Shown piece after piece: positions 36,733 to 45,298 of a stretch of 64,000 nt of DNA. The position numbers were made by a program, and so were the translations under genes. The DNA lies in the NCBI GenBank assembly GCA_002434305.1, contig DJJU01000006.1, forward strand, positions 434,001-498,000, written 5' to 3'. This DNA comes from Alicycliphilus sp. UBA6560 (lineage in GTDB: Bacteria > Pseudomonadota > Gammaproteobacteria > Burkholderiales > Burkholderiaceae_C). How positions within the stretch are numbered: position 1 is the stretch's first letter; each line of letters starts with the position of its first letter. The notes under the pieces are model-generated. The model saw only the letters and a program-made list of their open reading frames with translations. It did not search any database and was not told the DNA's origin.

Positions 36733-37944
36733 TCAAAGCCCCAGCACCTTGGCCACGTAGTCCGCGTCCTTGTCGCCCCGGCCCGACAGGTTGACCAGGA
36801 TGTGCTGGTCGTTGGCGAGCGTCGGCGCCACGCGCATGGCCCAGGCAACGGCATGGGCGCTCTCCAGCGCCGGGATGATGCCCTCCACGCGCGACAGACG
36901 CATGAAGGCCTCCAGCGTCTGCTGATCGTCGGCCACCTCGTAGCGCACCCGGCCCAGGTCCTTCAGGTAACTGTGCTGCGGACCGATGCCAGGGTAGTCC
37001 AGGCCGGAGGCGATGCTGTGCACGGCGGCCGGCACGCCCGGCGCGTCCTCCAGCACGTAGCACTTCATGCCGTGGATCTCGCCGGGCTTGCCCATGGTCA
37101 GCGTGGCGGCGTGGCGGCCTTGCTTGTCCGTGCCCTCGCCAGCGGGCTCGACACCCACCAGCTGCACGTTGGCGTCGTTCAGGAAGGCGGTGAACATGCC
37201 CATGGCGTTGGAGCCGCCGCCCACGCAGGCGGCCACGTAGTCGGGCAGGCGGCCGTGCTTGGCCTGGAACTGCTCGCGTGCCTCGCGGCCGATGATGCTC
37301 TGGAAGTCGCGCACCATCATCGGGAAGGGGTGCGGGCCGACCACCGAGCCGATGGCGTACAGGTAGTCAGTGGGGTTGTTCAGGTATTCCTCGAAGGCGC
37401 TGTCCACCGCCTCCTTGAGCGTGGCGGCGCCGCGCGTCACGGCCACCAGTTTGGCGCCCAGGATGCGCATTTTGGTGACGTTGGGGTGTTCCTTTTCGAT
37501 GTCCACCTGGCCCATGTGGATCTCACAGGGAATGCCCACCAGCGCGCAGGCCGTGGCCAGCGCCACGCCGTGCTGGCCGGCGCCGGTCTCGGCAATGACC
37601 TTCTTCTTGCCCATGAACCTGGCCAGCAGCGCTTCGCCCAGGCAGTGGTTGATCTTGTGTGCGCCGGTGTGGTTGAGGTCTTCGCGCTTCAAGTGGATCT
37701 GCGCGCCGCCCAGCTGCTGGGACAGCCGCCGCGCGTGGAAGATGGGGCTGGGCCGGCCCACATAGTCGGCGAACAGCTGGGCCAGCTCGTCCTGGAAGTC
37801 GCGCCGCTGCGTGATCTCGGCGTAGGCGGCGTTGATGTCGTCCATGGCCTGCTTCAGGTGCGGCGGCACCAGCTGGCCGCCGTAAGGGCCGAAGAAGCCG
37901 TCGGCGTCGGGCATGGGGGCGAAGGAGGGCAGGCTGCTGGTCAT
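36733..37944 (-). CDS. trpB: Tryptophan synthase beta chain
   Basis: The 403-residue PLP enzyme has REDLNHTGAHKINH with the Schiff-base Lys, ETGAGQHGVALATACA, and the phosphate-binding CVGGGSNAMGMF. It is of the standard TrpB1 type that pairs with TrpA to make tryptophan from indole and serine. No trpA or trpF is adjacent, so this copy is separated from the rest of the pathway; it could be the only trpB or a second copy. Confidence 0.93.
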   Translation of the reverse strand: MTSSLPSFAPMPDADGFFGPYGGQLVPPHLKQAMDDINAAYAEITQRRDFQDELAQLFADYVGRPSPIFHARRLSQQLGGAQIHLKREDLNHTGAHKINHCLGEALLARFMGKKKVIAETGAGQHGVALATACALVGIPCEIHMGQVDIEKEHPNVTKMRILGAKLVAVTRGAATLKEAVDSAFEEYLNNPTDYLYAIGSVVGPHPFPMMVRDFQSIIGREAREQFQAKHGRLPDYVAACVGGGSNAMGMFTAFLNDANVQLVGVEPAGEGTDKQGRHAATLTMGKPGEIHGMKCYVLEDAPGVPAAVHSIASGLDYPGIGPQHSYLKDLGRVRYEVADDQQTLEAFMRLSRVEGIIPALESAHAVAWAMRVAPTLANDQHILVNLSGRGDKDADYVAKVLGL

Positions 37945-37985
37945 GGTGCGAAGGCGAGTGGAGGAAAAAGAGTGGATCGAGGCGT

Positions 37986-38873
37986 TCAGTGGCCGGGCGT
38001 GGCCGTGGGCAGAGGGATGAATTCCTGGTCGTCACCCACGGGCAGCTTCATGCGCTGCTGGCGCCAGTCCTCGCGCGCCTGCGCCAGGCGTTCGCGCGAC
38101 GAGGAGACGAAGTTCCAGAAGATATGCCGCTCGCCCACCGGCTCGCCCCCCAGCAGCATCACCGTCGCCTGGGTGCGTGCGGCGATCTGTACGGACTGGG
38201 CGGATTGAAGGACCAGCATCTGGCCCGTGCGCAACACCTGGCCGTCGACCTCGACTTCGCCTTCAGCCACGTACACGGCGCGCTCGGGGTATTCGGTGCC
38301 CAGGCTGTGGCGAGCGCCCGGCTGCATGGTCCAGTGCAGGTAGAACAGCGGCGAGTGCGTGCGCACGCGCGAATGCAGCCCGGCGATGGAGCCGGCGATC
38401 AGCCGCCCGGCGACGCCGTCCTCGTCGAACTCCGGCAGCTGCTCGGCGCCCTCGTAGTGGTAGAAGGCCGGCGCGGTTTCCTCCGCCTCGTCCGGCAAGG
38501 CCACCCAGGTCTGGATACCCTCCATGCGCGCACCGTGGGCGCGGGCGTACTCCAGGCGCTCGCTGTGCGTGATGCCGCTGCCGGCCACCATCCAATTGAC
38601 CTGGCCGGGGCGGATCTCCTGCTCGAAGCCCAGGCTGTCGCGGTGCGTGATGGCGCCGCTGTAGAGGTAGGTGACGGTGGACAGCCCGATGTGCGGGTGC
38701 GGACGCACGTCCAGCTCGCGGGGAAAGCCGGGCGCCAGGTCCAGCGGGCCCATGTGGTCGAAGAAGATGAAGGGCCCGACCATGCGCTGGGCCCGGTAGG
38801 GCAGCACGCGGCCCACGAGGAAGCCGCCACCCAGGTCATGGGAGCGTCGGTCGATCAGCATGTGTTGCGGCAT
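37986..38873 (-). CDS. Pirin-family protein
   Basis: The 295-residue protein has the pirin signature FDHMGPLDLAPG...DVRPHPHIGLSTVTYLYSGAITHRDS, with metal-binding His residues, and GSGITHSERLE. The second cupin lies in the C-terminal half. It is longer than the 233-residue pirin at 34.4 kb and belongs to a different subgroup. It is upstream of trpB with 41 bases between. Confidence 0.9.
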   Translation of the reverse strand: MPQHMLIDRRSHDLGGGFLVGRVLPYRAQRMVGPFIFFDHMGPLDLAPGFPRELDVRPHPHIGLSTVTYLYSGAITHRDSLGFEQEIRPGQVNWMVAGSGITHSERLEYARAHGARMEGIQTWVALPDEAEETAPAFYHYEGAEQLPEFDEDGVAGRLIAGSIAGLHSRVRTHSPLFYLHWTMQPGARHSLGTEYPERAVYVAEGEVEVDGQVLRTGQMLVLQSAQSVQIAARTQATVMLLGGEPVGERHIFWNFVSSSRERLAQAREDWRQQRMKLPVGDDQEFIPLPTATPGH

Positions 38874-39166
38874 GGTGCTTTCCTCCTGATGGCCGGGCGG
38901 CCCCGCGCTGGGGCATACCGGCCGATTCTGCCCCTTGCGCGGGGCGGGAAAGTACGACGCTGCACAAAAAACAGGCAGCGGCAGAGATCGCCTTGCAAAT
39001 CAAGCGCTTGCGCCCACCGTACAGCGGCTTGCGCAAGTTATGCACAGGTCTTTCCAGAGCTGGCGGGGACAACCCGCGCGCCGGTAGGGGCCGGCATTGG
39101 CGCCATAATTCCGCGCCGGCCTCTCCCGTGGGTCGCTCTTTTTTTGCAGACACCAGGAGTTCGCGC

Positions 39167-39505
39167 ATGCATATGATCACTGCCGTCATCAAGCCCTTCA
39201 AGCTGGAGGAAGTGCGTGAAGCCCTGGCCGAATGCGGCGTGACAGGCCTGACGGTCACCGAGGTGAAGGGCTTTGGCCGCCAGAAGGGCCACACCGAGCT
39301 GTACCGCGGTGCGGAATACGTGGTGGACTTTTTGCCCAAGGTGAAGATCGAGGTGGCCGTACGCGGCGAGGACGTGGACCGCTGCGTGGACGCCATCGTC
39401 GCGGCCGCCCGCACGGGCAAGATCGGCGACGGCAAAATTTTTGTGACCGCCGTGGAGCGGGTGGTGCGCATCCGCACCGGCGAGCTGGACGACGCGGCGA
39501 TCTGA
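39167..39505 (+). CDS. glnK: Nitrogen regulatory protein PII
   Basis: This 112-residue protein is a full-length PII: MHMITAVIKPFKLEEVREAL, T-loop with uridylylation site Tyr51 (RGAEYVVDFLPKVKIEV), and B-loop AARTGKIGDGKIFV that binds ATP. It relays nitrogen and energy status to AmtB, GlnE and NtrB. An AGGAG site precedes ATG 39167. No amtB is adjacent, so glnB is an equally fair name. The 293-base upstream region shows no obvious sigma54 site. Confidence 0.92.
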   Translation: MHMITAVIKPFKLEEVREALAECGVTGLTVTEVKGFGRQKGHTELYRGAEYVVDFLPKVKIEVAVRGEDVDRCVDAIVAAARTGKIGDGKIFVTAVERVVRIRTGELDDAAI

Positions 39506-39533
39506 CCGGAGCGGCCGGTCCCGGCGGCCCAGC

Positions 39534-40127
39534 TCAGATGACGGCGCGCAGCCCGGACGCCGGCGGCTGGGTCCCGGCTTCCTGCACCAGTGCGGCGAGC
39601 AGGGTGTCGACGTCGTCGCCCGTACGCACCAGGCCCATCTGCCACTCGCCCATCAGGCCGCTGGCCACGCTGTGCTGCAGGAACTGCAGCAGCTGGGCGT
39701 AGTAGCCCCCCACGTCCAGGATGCCCACCGGCTTGTCGTGGTAGCCGAGCTGGCGCCAAGTCCAGACCTCGAACAGCTCTTCCAGCGTGCCGATGCCGCC
39801 CGGCAGGGCCAGGAAGGCATCGCTGCGCTCGGCCATCATGGCCTTGCGCTCGTGCATGGTAGTGACGATGTGCAGCTCGTCGCACAGGTGGTTGGCCAGT
39901 TCCTTGTCCACCAGCGACTGCGGGATCACGCCTACCACGCGGCCCCCGGCCTGGCGCGTGGCTTCGGCCACCGTGCCCATCAGGCCGCTGCGACCGCCGC
40001 CATAGACCAGCTGACCGCCGTGGCGCCCGATGAAGCGGCCCACCGCCGTGGCCGCCTCGGCAAAGCGCGGGTCGCTGCCGGGGCGTGAACCCAGGTAAAC
40101 ACAGACGGAAAAGGCGGCATCAGCCAT
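39534..40127 (-). CDS. LOG-family Rossmann-fold phosphoribohydrolase
   Basis: The 197-residue protein has VYGGGRSGLMG and the active-site LPGGIGTLEELFEVWTW motif of the LOG/TIGR00730 family. Members cleave nucleoside monophosphates at the N-glycosidic bond, some as cytokinin-activating enzymes, others in purine turnover; which applies here is unknown. It overlaps dgkA by eight bases and is the last gene of the sigma-factor operon. Confidence 0.88.
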   Translation of the reverse strand: MADAAFSVCVYLGSRPGSDPRFAEAATAVGRFIGRHGGQLVYGGGRSGLMGTVAEATRQAGGRVVGVIPQSLVDKELANHLCDELHIVTTMHERKAMMAERSDAFLALPGGIGTLEELFEVWTWRQLGYHDKPVGILDVGGYYAQLLQFLQHSVASGLMGEWQMGLVRTGDDVDTLLAALVQEAGTQPPASGLRAVI

Positions 40128-40533
40128 GGGCAATCCTTTGGTAGAGGGCGGCGGCAAAGGTCGCGCCGCACAGCAGCAGGCTCACCAGCACGGCGGCGCT
40201 GCCCATGTCCTTGGCGCGGCGCGACAGCTCATGCCATTGCGGGCCGATGCGGTCCACCACCGACTCGATCCCCGAGTTGAGCAACTCCACGATCAGCACC
40301 AGCAGGACCGTGGCGCACAGCAGGCCCGTCTTCACCCAGTCGCCCTGGCCGAGCCAGCCGGCCAGGGGCAGCAGCACCACGGCCAGGCAGGCCTCCAGCC
40401 GAAAGGCCTTTTCGCCCCAGCCATCGGCCAGGCCGCGCAGCGAATGGCGACCCGCGTACAGCAGCCGCACGAGGCCCGTGCGGCGCTTGTGCACCGCGGC
40501 GGCGTCTTCGGCGGGGACAACGGGTTCAGACAT
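40120..40533 (-). CDS. dgkA: Diacylglycerol kinase
   Basis: The 137-residue membrane protein has three hydrophobic helices and the family motif VELLNSGIESVVDRIG with its catalytic acidic residues; ENSLRGL-like GRHSLRGLADGWGEKAFRLE is at the N-terminus. It phosphorylates diacylglycerol to phosphatidic acid. It overlaps both neighbours by eight bases. Confidence 0.92.
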   Translation of the reverse strand: MSEPVVPAEDAAAVHKRRTGLVRLLYAGRHSLRGLADGWGEKAFRLEACLAVVLLPLAGWLGQGDWVKTGLLCATVLLVLIVELLNSGIESVVDRIGPQWHELSRRAKDMGSAAVLVSLLLCGATFAAALYQRIAHG

Positions 40534-41092
40534 TGCCGCTCTCCTTGGGCTTGCGCCGGATGGCTTCGTGGTGGATGAGACGGGTGCCGGCCAGCGCGTC
40601 GTGCAGGAACTGCCGCTCGGGATGCAGTCGGCTCAGCAGCGCCCAAACGGCCACCCAGCCCACCACCAGGACGAACAGCTCGCCACCGGAAAGGTGGAAT
40701 GGCGCCAGCAGCGCCAATGGCGGCAGGAACCACAGCCAGCTCAGCACGTAGCGCGCCAGCGCCCGCGGCTGGCTGACGTTGCGCCCGGCCCGGTCCACCA
40801 GGCGGATGTGCCAGGTCTTCATAGCCAGCGTGTGCCCACGCGACCAGAACCAGGTGAAGTAGATGCCGAAAATCACGAACAGAAAGGCCTGCAGCGCGTG
40901 GCGGTTGTCCAGCGCGTGGCGCGTTTGCGTGAGGGTGCTGAACAGGTAGCCGGCGATGAACACCACGCCGAACATCAGCATGCCCTCGTACAGCCAGCAG
41001 GCCATGCGCCGGCGCAGGGGCGGTGCCTCGAGGTGGAGGGGCGCAACGCCGCCGGCAGGCAAAGAAGGCCCCTGGGGGCGGGAAGCAGACAT
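40526..41092 (-). CDS. RDD family membrane protein
   Basis: The 188-residue protein has the RDD-type start LRRRMACWLYEGMLMFGVVF, a Trp/Phe-rich helix FLFVIFGIYFTWFW and HTLAMKTWHIRLVDRAGRNVSQPRALARYVLSWL, conserved in betaproteobacterial members. Three or four membrane segments are expected. Function is not established. It overlaps dgkA by eight bases. Start ATG 41092 was chosen because the longer frame has no plausible codon pattern. Confidence 0.85.
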   Translation of the reverse strand: MSASRPQGPSLPAGGVAPLHLEAPPLRRRMACWLYEGMLMFGVVFIAGYLFSTLTQTRHALDNRHALQAFLFVIFGIYFTWFWSRGHTLAMKTWHIRLVDRAGRNVSQPRALARYVLSWLWFLPPLALLAPFHLSGGELFVLVVGWVAVWALLSRLHPERQFLHDALAGTRLIHHEAIRRKPKESGNV

Positions 41093-41151
41093 CTCGGGGT
41101 GGGAGGCGATGAACACGAAGGAGGAGGGCGCGCCGGCTGCCTGCGTGAAGG

Positions 41152-41979
41152 TTACTGCGGCGGGTGGAGGGGCTCCATGTTGCCGCTCAGCGGCTCCTCC
41201 TGGGGCGCAGAGGCCGCCTCGTCGGCCAGGGGGATGGGGGGCAGCGCCTGCGGCTGGGCCGAGGGCGTTTCGACGGGCATGGTTTCTACCACAACCGGCG
41301 GCGGCACCGGCAGGGCCTGGGGCACGTGCAGCTCGGTGGGGCGGGGGATCTTGGGCGGGTTGGCCACGGCCGCAGGAGCGCTGATGGCGGCGGGCACGCG
41401 CACCAGTTTCTTGGGCGAGGGCCGCACGGCGGTGGCGGCGCCGGTCGGTCGCCGCACTGCCTTGGCAGCCAGGCGCTGCTTCTCTTCCTCGCTCAGGGCT
41501 TGGTAGGCCTCCCACTTGGCGCGCTTGCTGCCGGGGGCGAGGGCGGTTGTGGCGGCGTAGTTCAGCCGGGCCTGGCTGCGCTGCTGGGCGCTGAGGTTGG
41601 CCCAGTCGGTCAGCCGGGCCAGCATCTTTTCCTGCTCTTGCGGGGCCAGGGCATGGAACCCCGCAGCCAGCTTGAGCCAGTGCAGCTTTTGCGCCTCGCT
41701 CATCAGGCTCCAGCGACTGGCCAGCGGGTAGAGGGCCTCTTTTTGCGCCGTGGTCAAGGTGCTCCAGGGTGGGCCGACTTCGGGCTGGACGACGATGCGT
41801 GTCTCGCCTGGAGCTTTGTGCCTGCTGTCGAGCGCCTGCACGGGCACCGGCGTGCTGGGCGCCGTGCGTAGCCAGCCGACTGCGCGCCACCCCGTCACCG
41901 CAAGGCCGGCCAGCAGCAACGATGCCAGCACGAGGGCTGGCACCAGGCGGGGGGAGCGTTGCGGTGGGGAAGCTGTCAT
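41152..41979 (-). CDS. DUF3106 domain protein
   Basis: The 275-residue protein has one N-terminal membrane helix (LVPALVLASLLLAGLAVTGW), then a DUF3106-like helical segment with Trp-rich repeats WSTLTTAQKEALYPLASRW, HWLKLAAGFHALAPQEQEKM and WANLSAQQRSQAR, and a Pro-rich C-terminal tail. DUF3106 proteins often accompany sigma factors; function is unknown. It is 28 bases after the DUF3619 gene in the same operon. Confidence 0.85.
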   Translation of the reverse strand: MTASPPQRSPRLVPALVLASLLLAGLAVTGWRAVGWLRTAPSTPVPVQALDSRHKAPGETRIVVQPEVGPPWSTLTTAQKEALYPLASRWSLMSEAQKLHWLKLAAGFHALAPQEQEKMLARLTDWANLSAQQRSQARLNYAATTALAPGSKRAKWEAYQALSEEEKQRLAAKAVRRPTGAATAVRPSPKKLVRVPAAISAPAAVANPPKIPRPTELHVPQALPVPPPVVVETMPVETPSAQPQALPPIPLADEAASAPQEEPLSGNMEPLHPPQ

Positions 41980-42007
41980 TCAGTGCGGGCTGGCGGCGCG
42001 GGCAAGA

Positions 42008-42472
42008 TCAAGGATTTTGCCCGGAAGCCCGCAGGTACTGGACGAAGCCCGGGTCGGCGTAGGCCGAGGGGGGCAGGTCGTCGGCCAGCAGGGCGGTGTC
42101 GACCTCGGCCATCTCGGTGGCCAGCGTCTCGTCCTGCGAAATATTGATGAATACCAACCCAGCTAGCAGGGCGGTCAGCGGCACGGCCGAGACCAGCGCG
42201 CGCCACCAGGTGCCGCCCTCGCCACCTCCGCCGCCCAGCGCCGCCGCGCCGCCGCCCAGGTGCACGATGGAATCCTGCGCGACAGAGTGCGTGGCGTGGA
42301 CGGCTGCCGGGCGCTTGCGCCGCTCCAGCGCCTGCATGCGCGCCGCGCGCAGGCGCTCGGCGACGTCGTAGGGCAGGTCGCTACTGGCTTCGGTCAGGCG
42401 CGCTGCGATGCGGCGGGCGAAGGCGTCCATTGCCAGGGAAGCGTCAGGGGTAGGTTCGGGAGGGCGGTTCAT
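42008..42472 (-). CDS. DUF3619 family protein, possible anti-sigma-like partner
   Basis: The 154-residue protein has an N-terminal helical part (DAFARRIAARLTEASSDLPYDVAERLRAARMQAL), a Gly-rich linker and one membrane helix (LVSAVPLTALLAGLVFINI), then an acidic tail. This is the layout of a small membrane-anchored partner of a sigma factor. The start overlaps the sigma gene stop (ATGA). The anti-sigma role is inference from topology and position. Confidence 0.8.
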   Translation of the reverse strand: MNRPPEPTPDASLAMDAFARRIAARLTEASSDLPYDVAERLRAARMQALERRKRPAAVHATHSVAQDSIVHLGGGAAALGGGGGEGGTWWRALVSAVPLTALLAGLVFINISQDETLATEMAEVDTALLADDLPPSAYADPGFVQYLRASGQNP

Positions 42473-43038
42473 AGCACGATTCCTTTGGCCTTCAGGGCGC
42501 GGCTGAGGGTCTGTACGGCGCGAAAACAATGGGTCTTGACGCTGCCTTCGGAGCAGCCCATGGCTGCCGCAGTCTCGGCAACGTCCATCTCTTCCCAGTA
42601 ACGCATCAAAAAAGCCTCGCGTTGACGCGCGGGCAATGCCTGTATCTCGGCCTCGATGCGCTGCAGCACCTGGGCGCGGCGCACGACGTCCTCTGCGCTC
42701 TGGACAGCTTCGCCTTCCGGCGCGCCGGCGTGCACTTCCAGGAGGTCGAAATCCCCGCCGTCCTCGTTGGGGCCCTCGAAGTCGCCCAGGTTGGTGAATA
42801 CGGCATTGCGCGTTTTCTGGCGGCGAAACCAGTCCAGGGTGCTGTTGGTCAGGATGCGCTGGAACAGCATGGGCAATTCGCCCACGGGCTTGTCGCCGTA
42901 GTGCTCGGCCAGCTTGAGCATGCTGTCCTGGACGATGTCCAGCGCCGACTCCTCGTTGCGCACGTGGTACATCGTGCGCTTGAAGGCACGTTTGTCCACG
43001 CTCTTGAGGAAGTCGGATAGCTCTTGCTCGGTAGCCAA
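42469..43038 (-). CDS. ECF-type RNA polymerase sigma factor
   Basis: From TTG 43038 the protein is 189 residues with region 2 (AFKRTMYHVRNEESALDIVQDSMLKLAEHYGD, then STLDWFRRQKTRN) and region 4 (IQALPARQREAFLMRYWEEMDVAETAAAMGCSEGSVKTHCFRAV). It starts a six-gene operon (DUF3619, DUF3106, RDD, dgkA, LOG). The start is uncertain: MATEQELSDF-type N-termini fit the TTG, but a longer frame to 43152 is open and no good ribosome-binding site is seen. Its promoter targets are unknown. Confidence 0.85.
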   Translation of the reverse strand: MATEQELSDFLKSVDKRAFKRTMYHVRNEESALDIVQDSMLKLAEHYGDKPVGELPMLFQRILTNSTLDWFRRQKTRNAVFTNLGDFEGPNEDGGDFDLLEVHAGAPEGEAVQSAEDVVRRAQVLQRIEAEIQALPARQREAFLMRYWEEMDVAETAAAMGCSEGSVKTHCFRAVQTLSRALKAKGIVL

Positions 43039-43346
43039 AGAAGAGGACCCCGGAGAAGGGGCGGGCAGCGAAAAGCGCCAGCCCGGCGTTTTGGAAAAAA
43101 GCCGGCCGCGCCAGGGGGCGGAAATCGGCCGATTATCGCATCGGCGCCACAAAAAAAATGCCGCTCACTCCTCACGGAACTATATTGCAGTGCAATAATC
43201 GCGCAATCCGACAAAGCAAACGGGTCCCGGTCCGGCGCAGCACTAACGCGCTCATGGCCGAGGCCTCAAGTCTCAAGGCAGCCTCACAAGGGCGCGACCG
43301 AGGGGCACCCAAGGTTTTTCGTTAGAGAAAATCGCAAAGGTTGATC
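43039..43346. promoter_or_regulatory. Divergent region between sigma-factor operon and ilvI
   Basis: 308 bases without a convincing gene. It contains a run of eight A (about 43151-43158), an AT-rich stretch and a 15-base palindrome (43183-43197). A 23-codon frame at 43254-43325 has no Ile, only one Leu and one Val codon, and is not a credible ilv leader. AAAGG precedes the ilvI ATG. Confidence 0.5.
43183..43197. promoter_or_regulatory. Candidate operator palindrome upstream of ilvI
   Basis: TATTGCA-G-TGCAATA is a perfect 7+7 inverted repeat around a single centre base in the divergent region. Its size suits a dimeric regulator such as an Lrp-type protein; this is inference. Confidence 0.45.
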
Positions 43347-45152
43347 ATGGAAATCTCCAAGGCCGAACTCGCATCGGCAGCCGCTGCTTCCGGCGGCAAT
43401 GCATTCCCCGCCTCTCCCGCTTCCGGCGCTACCCAGGATCTGATGGGCGCGGAAATCCTCGTCAAGGCCCTGCAGGCCGAGGGCGTGGAATACATGTGGG
43501 GTTACCCTGGCGGTGCGGTGCTCTACATCTACGACGCGCTGTACAAACAGGACACCATCCAGCACGTGCTGGTACGCCACGAGCAGGCCGCCGTGCACGC
43601 GGCAGACGGCTATGCGCGCGCCACGGGCGACGTGGGCGTGGCGCTGGTCACCTCCGGCCCGGGCCTGACCAATGCCGTGACCGGCATCGCCACGGCATAC
43701 ATGGATTCCATTCCCATGGTCATCATCTCCGGCCAGGTGCCTACACCCGCCATCGGGCTGGACGCCTTCCAGGAATGCGACACCGTGGGCATCACGCGGC
43801 CCATCGTCAAGCACAACTTCTTGGTCAAGGACGTGCGCGAGCTGGCCATGACGCTGAAGAAGGCCTTCCACGTCGCGCGCACCGGCCGCCCCGGACCGGT
43901 GGTGGTGGACATCCCGAAAGACGTGTCCTTCAAGAAGACGCCTTACCACGGCTACCCGGCCAGCGTGGAGATGCGCTCGTACAACCCGGTCAAGAAGGGC
44001 CACGCCGGTCAGATCCGCAAGGCATTGCAGCTGCTGCTGACGGCCAAGCGCCCCTATATCTACACGGGCGGCGGCATCTTGCTGGGCAATGCCTGCGCCG
44101 AGCTGCGCACGCTGGTGGACATGCTGGGCTACCCCGTCACGCACACGCTGATGGGCTTGGGCGCCTACCCCGCATCCGACCGCAAGTTCCTGGGCATGCT
44201 GGGCATGCACGGCACCATCGAGGCCAACAACGCCATGCAGAACTGCGACGTGCTGCTGGCCGTGGGCGCGCGCTTCGACGACCGGGTGATCGGCAATCCC
44301 AAACATTTCGCGCAGAACGACCGCAAGATCATCCACGTGGACATCGACCCTTCGTCGATCTCCAAGCGGGTGAAGGTGGACATTCCCATCGTCGGCGACG
44401 TGAAGGAAGTGCTGACCGAGCTGATCTCCATGATCCGCGAGACCGCCACGCGCCCCGACGCCGGCGCCCTGGCTGCCTGGTGGGACCAGATCGAGGCCTG
44501 GCGCAGCCGCGACTGCCTGAAATACGACCGCAGCAACACCGAGGTCATCAAGCCGCAGCACGTGGTCGAGACGCTGTGGAACATGACCAAGGATGTGGAC
44601 ACCTACGTCACCTCCGACGTGGGCCAGCACCAGATGTGGGCCGCGCAGTACTACCGCTTCGACGAGCCGCGCCGCTGGATCAACTCCGGCGGCCTGGGCA
44701 CCATGGGCGTGGGCATTCCCTACGCCATGGGCATCAAGCTGGCCAAGCCTGATTCCGAAGTGTTCTGCATCACCGGCGAAGGTTCGGTGCAGATGAACAT
44801 CCAGGAACTGTCCACCTGCCTGCAGTACAACACGCCGATCAAGGTGGTGTCGCTGAACAACCGCTACCTGGGCATGGTGCGCCAGTGGCAGGAGATCGAG
44901 TACTCCGGCCGCTACAGCCACAGCTACATGGACGCGCTACCCAATTTCGTGAAGCTGGCCGAAGCCTACGGCCACGTGGGCATGCTGATCGAGCGCCCGC
45001 AGGACGTGGAGCCGGCGCTGCGCGAGGCGCGCAAGCTCAAGGACCGCACGGTCTTCATGGATTTCCGCACCGACCCCACCGAGAACGTGTTCCCGATGGT
45101 GCAGGCGGGCAAGGGCATCACCGAGATGCTGCTGGGGTCGGAAGACCTTTAA
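43347..45152 (+). CDS. ilvI: Acetolactate synthase large subunit
   Basis: The 601-residue ThDP enzyme has EGVEYMWGYPGGAVLYIYDAL with the catalytic Glu nearby (VRHEQAAVHAADGYARATG), an FAD-binding middle domain (MLGMHGTIEANNAM; VGARFDDRVIG) and the C-terminal ThDP motif GEGSVQMNIQELSTC...NNRYLGMVRQWQ. It condenses pyruvate to acetolactate, or pyruvate with 2-ketobutyrate, in valine, leucine and isoleucine synthesis. The first 30 residues are an Ala/Ser-rich extension. The regulatory subunit gene follows after a repeat-containing gap. Confidence 0.96.
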   Translation: MEISKAELASAAAASGGNAFPASPASGATQDLMGAEILVKALQAEGVEYMWGYPGGAVLYIYDALYKQDTIQHVLVRHEQAAVHAADGYARATGDVGVALVTSGPGLTNAVTGIATAYMDSIPMVIISGQVPTPAIGLDAFQECDTVGITRPIVKHNFLVKDVRELAMTLKKAFHVARTGRPGPVVVDIPKDVSFKKTPYHGYPASVEMRSYNPVKKGHAGQIRKALQLLLTAKRPYIYTGGGILLGNACAELRTLVDMLGYPVTHTLMGLGAYPASDRKFLGMLGMHGTIEANNAMQNCDVLLAVGARFDDRVIGNPKHFAQNDRKIIHVDIDPSSISKRVKVDIPIVGDVKEVLTELISMIRETATRPDAGALAAWWDQIEAWRSRDCLKYDRSNTEVIKPQHVVETLWNMTKDVDTYVTSDVGQHQMWAAQYYRFDEPRRWINSGGLGTMGVGIPYAMGIKLAKPDSEVFCITGEGSVQMNIQELSTCLQYNTPIKVVSLNNRYLGMVRQWQEIEYSGRYSHSYMDALPNFVKLAEAYGHVGMLIERPQDVEPALREARKLKDRTVFMDFRTDPTENVFPMVQAGKGITEMLLGSEDL

Positions 45153-45156
45153 GCAC

Positions 45157-45200
45157 CAAATCGGCCTGTAGCGCTTGTCCATCAAGCGCTGGTAGCTATC
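45157..45200 (-). repeat. Palindromic repeat copy inside the ilv operon
   Basis: CAAATCGGCCTGTAGCGCTTGTCC, then ATCAAGCGCTGGTAGCTATC is a full copy in the 146-base ilvI-ilvH gap. A GCTATC/GATAGC hairpin follows at once. Confidence 0.85.
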
Positions 45201-45298
45201 TTTACGATAGCAAATTCTTCCATTGGCGAATCTATTGCCTGCCAAGCCTGGCGCTTACCGGCGTCAGGGGAGGGCAGCGAAAAGAGGAATCCGTCTTC

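Noticed and set aside
43254..43325. 23-codon frame upstream of ilvI as a possible ilv leader peptide
   Set aside because: It has no Ile and only one Leu and one Val codon, and no convincing terminator hairpin follows.
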